This document shows positions 24,932 through 36,393 of a DNA stretch of 64,000 bases, one piece after another (the first letter of the stretch is position 1; each line of letters opens with the position of its first letter). The DNA is taken from NCBI RefSeq assembly GCF_050003625.1, contig NC_134397.1, positions 279,428,070 to 279,492,069 of the forward strand, written 5' to 3'. Source of the stretch: Haematobia irritans (Eukaryota > Arthropoda > Insecta > Diptera > Muscidae). The position numbers were made by a program, and so were the translations under genes. Under the pieces are notes generated by a model that did not search any database, was not told the origin of the DNA, and saw nothing but the letters and a program-made list of their open reading frames with translations.

Positions 24932-27104
24932 TTCATTGCTGTTTTTATATTCTGTTCAGGATTCCGACAGTGAAAAAGTTCTCTAAATTTTTGCTGAAAT
25001 AACAAACAACAAAACAGTTGTTTTAGCAAAGGCGTAGAAAAGTTCATTATTAATATAATTCTAAATTTTACTTAATTTTATTTCAAACAATTATTTGTTT
25101 GTAGTTGCATTTTATTTTGTTTTTCGAAATTTTCCACAGCCCAATGAAATTCCCCTTATCACAATTCAACATTTTATGAACTAAACGTGCGCTGAATAAA
25201 GTATTGAACTAATATTGAAGATTAGGCAACCTTAAAAAAATTCAGGGCGGTTTTTCACCTCTCACTAATGATGGTGATATTTCTTAGTGCTTCAAAATTT
25301 CTCTAAGTGCAATGTAAAATTTAAAAAAAAATGATAAAATAGAAGTAACCAAGCTATCCTAACAAAGAGTTGATAATTCGAATAGTGCACGCCAAAAATT
25401 AAATTTCTTTTCTGGGAAACGAAATTTTACATCAACGAAGTTTAGTTGTTGAATTTGTTTCTTTCAGGTTGAACTGAGTTCGTTGGTAAGAAACGTGACA
25501 TGGGTACCGTACACATTTAGATTTTTTTGTTTTTAAATAAAATAAAACATCGTTGGTCTAAAATTTCGTTTTGGAGGAGCGAATTATTTTGTGTTTTTGC
25601 GTGGAAATTATCAAGAGTTATAAGAGTATAAAAGTGAACCCTTAATTAAAAAAAAATTTCACTAAACTAATTCTTTTCCTCTGTTGGTTAAGCTACACTT
25701 GTAGTCTAGTTAAGCTACACTTGTAGTTGGTTAAGTTACACTTATAGTTTAAGCTGAAATAAAAAAAAAAACAACAATAATGCTTAAAAGAACAAAACCA
25801 ACAATAACAAAACAACACGAATGGAAAAAGAAGAGGAAGCACGCTCAAAATAAACCCAGCCAACTGAACTCAAATCGATGATTTGACAGTGGCGTAGGAA
25901 AAGAGTTATGTTTGTTTCGAATTTATTTCGGCATAAGCCGGCTATCATACAAAACCTTTTTTCGGAAGGTTCAAGTGTGGTTCATTGTTGGGTTTAATGA
26001 ACTGCCTGAATTTATTCTGATAATTGGTTGATAGTTTTGCTGCAAGTAGAGGATGCTGATGGGAATGTGGTATTTCCGAAACGTGAGTCCATCCAACCAT
26101 CTTGCATCTATAGGGCTTTGCCCAAATAAATTTGACAAACATTCATTTCCTCTGTTGGTTAAGCTAGACTTGTAGTTTAGTCAATGTATGGTTTTAAGCT
26201 GAAATAAAAAAAACAACAACGATTTTAACTAAACAGTATTACAAACGCTGACATCACGCCGATGGAAACACGAATTTAGTATAGCTGTATGCTTCATTTG
26301 TGGATATTTTTTCCCGTTTTTTAATTCATTTAACTAACGTATGCAAACATACTCAAACATAATAATTCCTTCAACTAAAATAAAGTTAAATTGGCTTTAG
26401 TGAAATAGAGGAGTTTTGGTAGATTTTAAAAACATTCCCACCAAGGAAGAAGTACTTAAATTACTTTTTTAAATTAGGATTTGTATTCATATTGAATTGC
26501 TGCCAAGGTCATATGGATTAATAACTAAGTTAAGATTTTTTGGAGCTACCAAAACAGCCTTGTATATCCGAAAAGATTCATGAGGATATTTTTAAATTAT
26601 CGAAATATTATCTTCAAAAATCTTAATGTTCTGCCTTAAGGTCAGTACTATGTTCGCTCTTCGCGTTGAAATTTTCGCGCTTACTTTAAAGCAGATAAAT
26701 GTCCTAAATTGATGCGCATTTTCTTGTTCCTCTAGATTTCGGCAAGACTTTATAGGAATGTATTTATTTTCATTTATAATTTTGATTATTTAAGGAAAAG
26801 TAATCGCGTAAATAAAGTGGTTTTCAACTCGAAAACCGAACATAGTATTCACCTTTAGCTAATTATGGATGCCGTTGGATACAGGTTGGGACTATATTCC
26901 AAAGGAGTATCGGTAGAAATAGTGGCTTAGAAATCCAAACTAAAATCGCTCTTTGGCATTTTCGACAACTTTTTTGGTGATTAATTTTTAAAGAAAATGA
27001 TCAAAAATTGGTGAAATTTCTTATGACTAAAATATTTATTTGGGCCAAAAAAACAATAAAACTTATTTCAACAATCACCTGCATCGTACATTTACCACTC
27101 GAAA
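24932..27104. other. Non-coding stretch with a MITE A fragment
   Basis: No gene is supported. The interval 26215-26413 carries the landmarks ACTAAACAGTATTACAAACG and AAAGTTAAATTGGCTTTAG of MITE family A, shortened by internal deletion. TAAGCTACACTTGTAGT-like words repeat around 25690-25750 and again near 26160. Confidence 0.45.
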
Positions 27105-28192
27105 ACGAAGCCCAAGGCCGTAGCCAGGATTTTAATTCGGGGGGGGATCAACTTAAAAAAAAAATATTCATATAATCTCATGTGTAGAAAATTTTATTTA
27201 TGCATAGGTATGTATACAATATTTTTATAATATTAAATTGAGCCGACGGGCTTTTTGGGCAGCAAATAAATCAATTACTTCTTCCGTCGGCACATTTATT
27301 CGGTGATGAACCAATCCATTGAGTCTACTCTCGCTACCCTGCCAGCATTTCAAAGTTCCATTTCATCCTCATCGCTACCACAGACTCGTAAATGACACCA
27401 CAACCATCGCGAACTGTGAAGGGGGAAGCATATCAAAAAGTACAAAATGTACATGAAAGTATTTTGCCATCACTACTGTTAGAAGAGCCATTTTATTTTT
27501 TGTGAAACGCCAAGCGCAACCAGCTTGTAATATTTTATTTAAATAAAAACGAAAATAAAGTATTGAAGACATAGATATTACGCTTAAAATTGTGAAAGGT
27601 ATATGGTGAACAATTTTCGACTTTCCAAATAGAATAAAGTGATCGTTTTTCAAATATTTTTCCAGGCACGCTGTCTCCATCGAAAATAAACAAACTGGCT
27701 GATAGACTCTGCAATATGTAACTTGCTACTTAAAACTCAACATCATTCTTTTATTAATGCAAAAAATTATGTTAAATGTGATGAGATAAACCGAAAAATG
27801 TTTTATTTATAAGAAATTATAAATATTTAATCAAATCAATAAACATCTACACAATCGTCTTTTACTTGACCACAATGATTCTTCTACAAATACCTTAAAA
27901 TGCACTTTTTCTGATAGTTTGCAGGGGTTCTTATTGGCGTCCTTCGAAATTGATCTAAATAGGCACTGATGAGAAACTTTTTCGTAGTAACTTGGCGTGG
28001 TACAACTTATCAATAGTGATGGCGCTTTTCCGACGAGTTTTTGATGTCGTATATGATTGTTTTCGACGTAGTGGGGATTCTCAGAAGCGCCCCCAAATTC
28101 AACAAATGTTGGCAGGGTAGTCGAATTTCTAAGATACGTATTTAATCTCTTCATTGTTGAAAATGAAAGTTCGGATGAGTACGTAGTAACTG

Positions 28193-28922
28193 CAGGGATG
28201 GAAAATGCAGTACTATAGTACTTTTTCAATACTTTTTCACCCCGGTCAGTACCGTAGTACCCCCGCGAATGATTTAGTACCTTTTGTGTAGACATTTTTG
28301 AGTCGATATCAGATTTATGGTACAATAGCTTTGACAAAATATTTTAATATTTTGAGAAAGTCTTTATCAACCTTATTTGCTAATAGTCTTTTACAAATAT
28401 GGCAAAACAGACATGTTCATGTGGGAAGAAAATCTCGATTTTGTAAAAGACATAGTCAAAAACAGGATTTTATTGAACTTCAAGAATGTTTTAGTCGAAA
28501 AAAGAATGCGATTCTATATAATCGATTTTTTATTTCGGTAGAAAATGTTGTCAAAATTTTATTTCTATATAGAATTTTTGCAAAATTTTATTTTTATAGA
28601 AAATTTTGTCAAAATTTTATTTCAATTGAAAATTTTTTACAAATTTTATTTCTATAGTAAATTTTTGCAAAATTTTATTTCTATAGAAACAAATTTGCAA
28701 CATTTTTTTCTACAGATTTTTTTTGCAAAATTTTATTTTTATAGAAAATTTTGCAAAATTTTATTTATATAGAAACTTTTGTCAAAATTTTATTTTCTTT
28801 AAAATTTAGTCTCTTGAAAATAATTTTCCAGTGAAATTTTTGTTGAAATTTAGTAAAAAGTACCTTTCCGCTCAAAAAATACCTTTTTTGTACTTTCTTA
28901 AAAATTGTATTTTCCATCCCTG
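28193..28922. mobile_element. hAT-type MITE nested in the hAT transposase
   Basis: Flanked by AGTAACTG at 28185-28192 and 28923-28930. Its ends are CAGGGATGGAAAAT and ATTTTCCATCCCTG, a perfect 14-bp inverted repeat. Just inside the ends it has several AGTACTATAGTAC and TACCTTT-like words. The middle (28530-28790) is a minisatellite of about 40 bp. Confidence 0.9.
28530..28790. repeat. Minisatellite of ~40-bp ATTTCTATAGAAAATTTTG units
   Basis: Repeated units contain ATTTCTATAGAAAATTTTG followed by (T)CAAAATTTT. At least six units are visible with small differences. A shorter run of the same motif lies at 41405-41475 outside any MITE, so the motif has spread independently. The short open frames across it are repeats of Phe, Tyr and Lys and not genes. 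Confidence 0.8.
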
Positions 28923-29427
28923 AGTAACTGGCAAAGTGACCAAAATTTTTAAAAGAATATGCACGTTTGGAAATATCTCTTTATTGCACTCTCCAAGTGC
29001 TTCCATCGCTGAATTAGGCAGGTTCTTTTCGCAGGTTTTGCGCCATTTCATTTACACATGTGTGTTTGGCTGTTTCGTTGTTGTTGCTATGGCCAAACAA
29101 AGCGAGTCATGTTCACAAAAAGAACAACAAACACAAATAAAAAGCAGAAAGACATTTTCCAAAAATGAAATTTGTGGTGCGAGAACAAAAACAATCAGTT
29201 TTTTTCGACCATCGTTTGACGGGCTTTTCAACTAGTATTCTATGATTTGTGCAAATTTTATAGGTAAGCGTTTTTCAAAATAAAACCTCCAGCTTTTCTT
29301 TAACATCTTCGATAAGATTTTTCTATGCAACTAAAAATATATATTTATTTATATAAAAATATTCATTCATTTCGGGGGGGGTTTGATCCCCCTCATCCCC
29401 CCCCCTGAATACGGCCTTGACGAAGCC

Positions 29428-30457
29428 TGTCACTTCACTGAGGGTTTATCTTCTCATTTCATCGACGCAATCTCTTTTAAGGCATTTTGTATTTTAGGTA
29501 ACAATGCATACTCATGCTTGCATCTACTTTGTTGGGTTGCGACAGATGATAGTTTGTACTTCTGGACCGGATCAATAGAGAGGTCGACGGACACAAGGAC
29601 TCACTCAGTGCTACAAAATGAAATGAATTTATGATTTAACCAACATACCAATGTACCACCAGTGGGGCTTCCTTCCAGCCAGTCAGAAACAAGTTGATGA
29701 CATTTCGGAGCGAGAGAAGTTTCCTATGTAGATATGTACATACTTACATCCACCGAGACCTTTTTTTATACTTTTGCTATGAAATTTTATTTTTTTTCTG
29801 TCTTCATCGTTGGTTGGATTGCTCATCGCTGGTGTGCCATCATCCCAGCAACATAGCCGCCACATTCCATGCTCAACAGACAGTTCAACTTGACTCGGCC
29901 AGACCAACAGATAGATCAGGCTGAAAGCTGGTCTTAATGTGTACCAATCTGGTAGTCAGAAGCAGCAGCTATCGCTTGTATTTAATAAAGTGCACCCAGA
30001 ACAGTAAAACGCCTGAGGAAAAAGGTAAACAAAACAGTCGGTTTGTTTTCACTGGAAGTTGATGATGGTTGTGGGTATAGAGGAGAATTGACGGTCAACA
30101 AAAACTCACAAATGAGGTAATTTGGAGTCATCTTCACTGCACAGTATTTCGTCTTCACACACAAAAAATTATCGTCGACATTTTTTCAAATTAATCACTT
30201 AATTGAATTTGGAAAATGTGGATTCAATTACTTATTTAATCGTTTAGAAATTTCATGGTACTACAGATTGGAGAAGATTCAAAATGACACTAGACAATGT
30301 AATAACATTGAAATGAATATATTAAGGAGAACATAAAGATTTCTCGTCTTTTAAATACGAATGCGACTCTAGCTTATCATAGAACACTCATTTCTCTGAT
30401 ACTCCTCCTTCATATAGAAACAGGTGTTCAAAAAAGACGCATCCGCAATTTTTTTAC
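29428..30457. other. Non-coding stretch
   Basis: No gene is supported. The interval 30290-30400 resembles the interior of MITE family E (AATACGAATGCGA, TAGCTTATCATAGAA, CATTTCTCT) without ends. Confidence 0.4.
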
Positions 30458-30537
30458 AATGGAGAAATTAGAAATGCGTACTGTCATTAAATAGTTACAT
30501 AAAAAAGGTTTATCGGGACAAGAAATTCATAATGACA
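30458..30537 (+). pseudogene. Fragment of a second mariner transposase
   Basis: The plus-strand frame from an ATG at 30458 reads MEKLEMRTVIK, a stop, then LHKKGLSGQEIHND. This is the start of the first helix-turn-helix of a mariner-type transposase different from the one that follows. It breaks off where the mariner at 30538 begins, so the latter inserted into it. Confidence 0.5.
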
Positions 30538-31440
30538 ACAGGTTGGCTGATAAGTCCCCGGTCTGACACATAGATGGCGTCGCTAGTATGAATGCATATT
30601 ATTTTTATATAGTACCAACCTTCAAATGATTCGTGTCAAAATTTGACGTCTGTAAGTCAATTAGTTTGTGAGATAGAGCGTCTTTTGTGAAGCAACTTTT
30701 GTTATTGTGAAAAAAATGGAAAAAAAGGAATTTCGTGTTTTGATAAAATACTGTTTTCTGAAGGGAAAAATACGGTGGAAGCAAAAACTTGGTTTGATGA
30801 GTTTCCGGACTCTGCCCCAGGGAAATCAACAATAATTGACTGGTATGCAAAAAACAAGCGTATTGAAATGAGCACGGAGGACGGTGAACGCAGTGGACGC
30901 CCGAAAGATGTGGTTACCGATGAAAACATCAAAAAAATCCACAAAATGATTTTGAATGACCGTAAAATGAAGTTGATCGAGCTAGCAGAGGCCTTAAAGA
31001 TACCAAAGGAACGTGTTGGTCATATCATTCATCAATATTTGGATATGCGGAAGCTCTGTGCAAAATGGGTGCCGCGCGAGCTCACATTTGACCAAAGACA
31101 ACAACGTGTTGATGATTCTGAGCGGTGATCGCAGCTGTTAACTCGCAATACACCCGAGTTTTTTCCGTCGATATGTGATAATGGATGAAACATGGCTCCA
31201 TCACTACACTCCTGAGTTCAACCGTCTCCGAAGCGTGGAAAGACTCAAAAGTGCGCTGGCAAAGTAATGGCCTCTGTTTTTTGGGATGCGCATTGAATAA
31301 TTTATCGATTATCTTGAGAAGGGAAAAACCATCAACAGTGACTATATGGCGTTATTGGAGCGTTTGAAGGTCGAAATCGCAATCGAACGTACGAAGAAGT
31401 TTCTCAGCGTTACTGAACTTTTACTGTGCAATATTACGAA
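30538..31440 (+). mobile_element. Mariner element, 3' truncated
   Basis: It starts ACAGGTTGGCTGATAAGTCC, the same end as the mariner at 18583, and shares about 120 bp of 5' leader with it. It carries the N-terminal and first catalytic part of the transposase and then fades out around 31440 without a right inverted repeat. Confidence 0.75.
30716..31400 (+). pseudogene. Mariner transposase, frameshifted and truncated
   Basis: The frame starts at an ATG at 30716 (MEKKEFRVLIKYCFLKGK). It shifts by one base in an A-run near 30765 and continues at 30775-31128 with EAKTWFDEFPDSAPGKSTII, the first helix-turn-helix. The linker GERSGRPKDVVTDENIKKIH and the second helix-turn-helix ELAEALKIPKERVGHIIHQY follow. 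After a further break, VIMDETWLHHYTPEF (near 31170) shows the first catalytic Asp. The second and third Asp are lost. It keeps the part missing from the copy at 18583. Confidence 0.75.
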
Positions 31441-31667
31441 GTCTAGTTGGACACGAAAATTCCATTTTTAGTATAAATAAACTAACGATGAATGTCAATT
31501 CTAACTTCCGTTGAGTGAATCTATTTCTAGACAATAGTTCGTCTCCGAAACATGTGCTCGTGTGGTGTTTCTATAAATAGACACCCTTGACTGTGTGTGT
31601 TAATGAATAGATGCAACCAAGCAAGAAAAGAATAAACAAAGTCACATTTGGTTGTTGAAGAGTATAA

Positions 31668-31742
31668 GAGCTAAGTGGCCCAGTGGATAGTGTGTTTAGT
31701 TAGAAAACTGATGGTACGCGGTTCGATCCTCCGTCCGGACAA
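31668..31742 (+). mobile_element. tRNA-like sequence (second SINE type or tRNA relic)
   Basis: AGTGGCCCAGTGGATAGTG resembles an A box, and GCGGTTCGATCCTCCG, about 45 bp downstream, is a good B box. I could not fold a complete cloverleaf with a convincing anticodon arm or acceptor stem. An AT-rich tail follows. It is more likely the head of a tRNA-derived SINE than a working tRNA gene. Confidence 0.4.
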
Positions 31743-32433
31743 AAGGTAAAATTTTATAAAATGATAAAAAATAAAATCTAATAAATGATTCTAAAGGATT
31801 TGTACTACAGAAGAGTAAGTGGTTTGTACTAAATATAATATGACATGTAGAAATGGGGATCCTCCCCCTTGATGTATCCTTGCTCTAAGTCACCAGGTGG
31901 TCTAGGAAATCCGGAACATTAATTTTTTCGTTTTTAAAAAATTTATTATTTAGTTCATTTTTTACTTCTGAACAGTTAAATTTGAACTTGACAAAAGTTA
32001 AAACAAATTACTAACGTATAGGAAAATGTTGAACTTACTATGGGTACATGCTTCTTTAGCGACATACGAAGTTCAATATTAACACTGGTTAGTTAAAAAT
32101 AACTCGCTATTGGGTTCACTCTTCTCTGAGTGTACTGAATCCTCATCTCATGGTCACAGATCTGTACATATTTTAAAAATTCTTTCATATTTACAAAATG
32201 AGGGTTTTACATTTAAACTATAGTATCCCTTCCTGTTTTAATATAGCTGCTTGTTCCTTAAAGGAGCAATAATGCGGACATGTGTCCCCAGTGGCGTTAA
32301 AAGCTAATGAAATTTTCTTTTTTCTTCTTCCGTTTTGATGAAATATATCCCCTTCGGGCATAGGTATTCTTCAAATATATTTATGACTTCTCAGGCTACA
32401 CTGAGCCACATCCCTTGTTATTCCCTTCCCCTA
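31743..32433. other. Non-coding stretch with a MITE A fragment
   Basis: The interval 32040-32131 has TTTAGCGACATACGAAGTTCA and an end-like GGGTTCACTCTTC...GAGTG, a shortened MITE A. The rest shows nothing recognisable. Confidence 0.4.
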
Positions 32434-32957
32434 CACCCAAAAAAAAGTGAACCCACCGTTGAAGAAAATGTAGGTTTATTTTAGAAAATTTTAACTAAAA
32501 TAGTTTTCTAATTGCAACATGTTACAAATAAGTTAATACTTTTTGTCAAATTGAAGAAAATTTATTAAAAATAATTAATTTTTTCTCTTGTTTAAGAAAA
32601 TTTCATATGTTGAAAGAAAAAATTGGATTTAAAAATTGTTAAAATGTCTTTAGCGCTATACGAAGTTCATGACAGGTACAATTTTAGTAAAATTTACTCA
32701 TTTGAGAGACTTATGAACTCAATTTAAGCAAACTTCTGTCATTTTAGGAAAATATGAACTATTTTATTTTTTAGTAAAATTGTGCACTATATTTGTGTAA
32801 AACTTTTTTCTTATTTTTAGTTCACGTCATTAAAGTTAGCAAAAAATTATTCAAATAAGGAACATTTACTCATATTGTGCAAAGTTTAACTAAAATCAAC
32901 TAAACTTCATGAACTAAAATAAAGTTCAGTTGGGATTAGAGCCCCTTTTTCTGGGTG
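32434..32957 (+). mobile_element. MITE family A, copy 2, TA target
   Basis: It starts CACCCAAAAAAAAGTGAACC and ends TTTTTCTGGGTG, with TA at 32432-32433 and 32958-32959. The interior matches the copy at 10739-11251 with many differences. Confidence 0.75.
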
Positions 32958-33072
32958 TACTATTTAGAATATGAGGATTTGATTCCCGCGGAAAATTAAT
33001 TGCAAGGGAAATCATTCCCCAAGGAATATTCAGAATTGTGCTATATGCAATTGCAAAATTGGTTATATAAGG

Positions 33073-33419
33073 TAGGTTAGGTTAGGTTAGGTGACAGCCC
33101 AATGTATCAGACTCACTTAGATTATTCAGTCCATTGTGATACCACATTGTTGAACTTCCCTCTTATCACTGAGTGCTGCCCGATTCGATGATAAGCCCAA
33201 TGACAAGGGACCTCTTTTTTATAGCCGGGCCCGAACGGCGTTCTACATTGCAGTTAAACCATTTAGAGAAACTTTGAAACACTCAGAAATGTCACCAGCA
33301 TTACTGAGGTGGGATAATTCACCGTTGAAAAACTTTTTGGTGTTAGGTCGAAGCAGGAATCGACCGACGACCTTGTGTATGCAAGGCGGGCATGCTAACT
33401 ATTGCACCACGGTGGCTCC
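33073..33419 (-). mobile_element. tRNA-derived SINE, second full-length copy
   Basis: It has the same order as the copy at 17380-17712: (TTAGG)n, GACAGCCCAATGTATCAG, the body, then the reverse complement of the tRNA-like head (GGCGGGCATGCTAACTATTG, CACCACGGTGGCTCCC). The B-box is damaged (GAATCGACCGACGAC instead of GAATCGAACCCACGAC), so this copy is probably transcriptionally weak. Confidence 0.8.
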
Positions 33420-33580
33420 CTTAAGTAAGGTAAAATGACCCATTGTTTACTTAGTGTAGTGAAATATGAAGATAATAAATTAGCAACCTTCTTTTAAACA
33501 ATTGGGAGGCTGTTAGAACCTGGGCTAGAACTCACGACTATGTATGTCGGACAAGGCAACTATTACTACTTAGTACCATA

Positions 33581-33900
33581 CAGTTATCCCTCGATTTACG
33601 TCGTCTCGGTTTACGTTGTTTCGATTTACGTCGTCAAATTTTTTGTTCCATCAAACTTCGATTTGCGTCGCCATTCGATTTACGTCGTATCAACGATGAT
33701 GACATCGAATTTTTTTTTTCTGAAATTCTTACTGAAATTACTGAATTACCTTTATTTTTGAAGTTTTTTATTATGTACACGCACATATATACATAAATGG
33801 ACTTGGGAGAAGTATGAGCAAATTTTAATTCGGTTTACGTCGTTTCGATTAACATCGTCAAATTCCGGAACCAACCACGACGTAAATCGAGGGATTACTG
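33581..33900 (+). mobile_element. pogo-like MITE, copy 1
   Basis: Ends are CAGTTATCCCTCGATTTACG and CGTAAATCGAGGGATTACTG, flanked by TA at 33579-33580 and 33901-33902. Internal repeats of TCGATTTACGTCGT lie near both ends. The CAGT start and TA target suggest the pogo group of the Tc1/mariner superfamily. Confidence 0.75.
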
Positions 33901-33902
33901 TA

Positions 33903-36080
33903 TTCAAGTAGAAGAATGCAATCACGAAAGAAATTGAAAATATTTACTTAAATTATTTCATTTCAAGGTTTATTTTATCTACATAAACTATCTAAATAAA
34001 CTTATTTACAAAGAAAATTACAGTTGAAAAGTGTAAGTGGAATGTATTTACCCAATAGTACTAAAAATAATGTTTTTGTAGTATTTATCCCTCCATTTTA
34101 TATAAAATATTGTACAGAAAAATTCCCGGAAAAATCCGGGACAAACAAAATTTTATTTTGATTCTTAAAAGTTTTCTTTAAATGCAGATAAAAAATTACA
34201 TATATTCGTTACAACGCTTCTCAATACTTCGGGTGTATTTGATCTCAAAATAAAATAAAGAAAATATGTACTTTAAAATAAGGGTTAATTTTGTTCGTCT
34301 AACTTTTCGTTCTGGTGGAAAGTAGTTTTTTCTTTGGTATCTAAAATTCTGGCTGACCGAAGTTTTATTGAGATTTTAATTATTTCCTAAAATGGATTAA
34401 CTTCGAATTTTATTACGCCTATAATTTGTTTTCAGCTTCAGCTGAACCAATCACAGTGCGACCAAGTGTATGCACGAACGTGTTTGTGTGGCAAAAATTC
34501 ATTAGAAGGATCACAAACTGACGCCTTTGTTTGTTTTAATTCACACAATTTCACTTTTCACTTCCAACTCACCGTTCCGAGAATCTGAAGCATAAAAAAA
34601 ATCTTTGTGAAAAATCATCAACCACAAATTCAACTCAGCAACAGCTACAAAAACAAAAGAATTCCGATTTTTACCCGCAAAAGCATAGTTCAAGGAAACT
34701 GTTGGCCAAAGGGGGAAGTTGGTGGGTTATGAATGGGGATCTTAAAGGTGGGGTGAATATGGGGGGACAGCACAACAAGAACATTACTGGAATGGACAAT
34801 AGTGATGCCGTCGCCGTCGACGTAGTTACCACCATCACCATCATCACCGCCATCAAAATAATGGGGAAAATGATTTTATGATCATCATTACAAACATTAT
34901 TATCCGTTTGTCTGTCTATCTGTTTGTAATTTGTGTGAGTGTTTATTTTATAACAACACCCCCCCACCTTATATCCCACAGCAGCCAAAACGGACAACAA
35001 TAACAACAACCACACAAACCGCAACAGAGTATCTGTGAGATTTGGTTTCTTTTCAGTTGAATTCTTCGCTCGATTTTACAGTCTTGCTCCGAGAACAGTG
35101 TGTAGGCGAAGCAAAGCTATGTGAGTGTGTGTGCGTGTGTGTCTATTTGCATTTGTGACGTCTTGTGATTTGTTTTTGTTTTCGTTATTCTCTAAATTCA
35201 ACTTTCATTCATTCCATTCTTCATTCACTTTAATTCGATGATGGTCGGCCTTAAATTTACACCGTGCATCATTTATGGACCAAAGCAAAGAAACAAACCA
35301 ACAAAGGAGAATTATGTTCATCAGCTCCTACAACACAGCAGGACGACATTATAAGTAAATAGTCTGTGTGCCATTTGACCGCCCCTTATTAACTTTTTTT
35401 CCCCCAATCTTCGGTGTTGAGTTTTCGTCAGTGGCGGGCAAGTGGCTTTTCATCAATTTCAGTTTTATTTGATTTTTGCTTTATCAACCAAAGCGTAGTG
35501 TAGCCGCGGGGGAAACCACTGTCAATTGTATATCCCCCCGTTCTATGTGGTGACTTATACCAGTTGTCAGAATAAAAACACGAGACGACTATCCGTCTCA
35601 GCATTTTATTGTTTATTGATTTATTTTGTATACTGCTGATGAAAATAAAATGTACGCAAATCGAATGAGGACGCACAAACACGTATATAGTACACCGTTC
35701 CTCCGAGACGAAGTAGTAGACCGAAGTTGGTAGTTGTCGCTTTAAAGACAAATAAAATTTTGTTTATGGTACCCATTACCTTCCCATTTCCTTCTCAGTC
35801 ATGCCAAAGGTTCTCTACACTGATGTATAACATTTTAGACAAAATAATTTTGAAAAAATCTTCTTCAAAGGCATAGCTATTGCAATGCTTATCAAAAATT
35901 CGGGTTTATTTGTTCTTCAGGAAAATACTTTATAAAATTACGTTGTGGAGGAACGCATTTTTTCTTGGGGTGTATATCCTATGGGCCTCGCAATCATATA
36001 TTACACCTGGTCGACTATATATTGACAGTCGACGCCACCGTGTCGACTTTATCCACAGAAGGGCTAGAAATACTAAATTA
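33903..36080. other. Non-coding stretch with a promoter-like island at 34.6-35.4 kb
   Basis: No coding exon is supported. From about 34600 to 35400 the composition is more balanced, with CCATCACCATCATCACC triplets, GTGTGTGTGCG runs and GTTGTT/CAACAA words, similar to fly 5' UTR or regulatory DNA. The minus-strand frames at 34671-35024 and 35428-35751 show no domain. Confidence 0.35.
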
Positions 36081-36393
36081 CAGTAATCCCTCGATTTACG
36101 TCGTGATTGGTTCCGGAATTTGACGACGTTAGTCGAAACGACGTAAAGCGAATTAACAATTGCTCATACTTACTCATACTCCTAAGTCCATTTATGTATG
36201 TATGTGCGTGTACATAATAAAAAAACTTCAAAAATAAATGTAGTTCAGTAATTTCGGTAAGAATTTCGATGTCATCATCGTTGATATTTATTTTACGTAT
36301 GGAAGGCGTTTCTGATAGAGGCAAAAAAAATCGACGTCGAAATCGAAGTTTGATGGAACAAAAAATTTGACGACGTAAATCGAGGGATTACTG
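36081..36393 (-). mobile_element. pogo-like MITE, copy 2 (opposite orientation)
   Basis: Ends are CAGTAATCCCTCGATTTACG and ATCGAGGGATTACTG. The interior is the reverse complement of the copy at 33581-33900. On the minus strand a short frame reads PSIRKININDDDIEILTEIT, which could be the last codons of the parent transposase. The left flank is TA; the right flank is decayed. Confidence 0.7.

Larger units (their letters stand above)
27831..29010 (-). pseudogene. hAT transposase C-terminal (hATC) remnant, interrupted
   Basis: On the minus strand the segment just above 28930 reads LGECNKEIFPNVHILLKILV then TLPVT. The segment below 28192 continues TYSSELSFSTMKRLNTYLRN. Together these match the hATC dimerisation region of hAT transposases (Asn-x-x-x-Phe-Pro-Asn-hydrophobic-x-x-Leu-Leu, then the Ser-x-x-Glu-x-Ser-Phe-Ser block). 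The 730-bp MITE lies exactly between them. No BED zinc finger or catalytic residues could be placed elsewhere in the element. The gene is dead. Confidence 0.65.
27113..29419 (-). mobile_element. hAT transposon with decayed transposase and a nested MITE
   Basis: Flanked by ACGAAGCC at 27105-27112 and 29420-29427, a perfect 8-bp duplication. Its ends are CAAGGCCGTA and TACGGCCTTG, each followed inward by a G-run or C-run. The interior encodes, on the minus strand, the C-terminal dimerisation region of a hAT transposase. That region is split by a second hAT-type MITE (28193-28922). Confidence 0.8.

Noticed and set aside
31668..31742. Functional tRNA gene
   Set aside because: A and B boxes are present, but no complete cloverleaf or clear anticodon loop could be drawn.
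35428..35751. Minus-strand frame of 107 codons
   Set aside because: No recognisable domain, splice context or codon bias.
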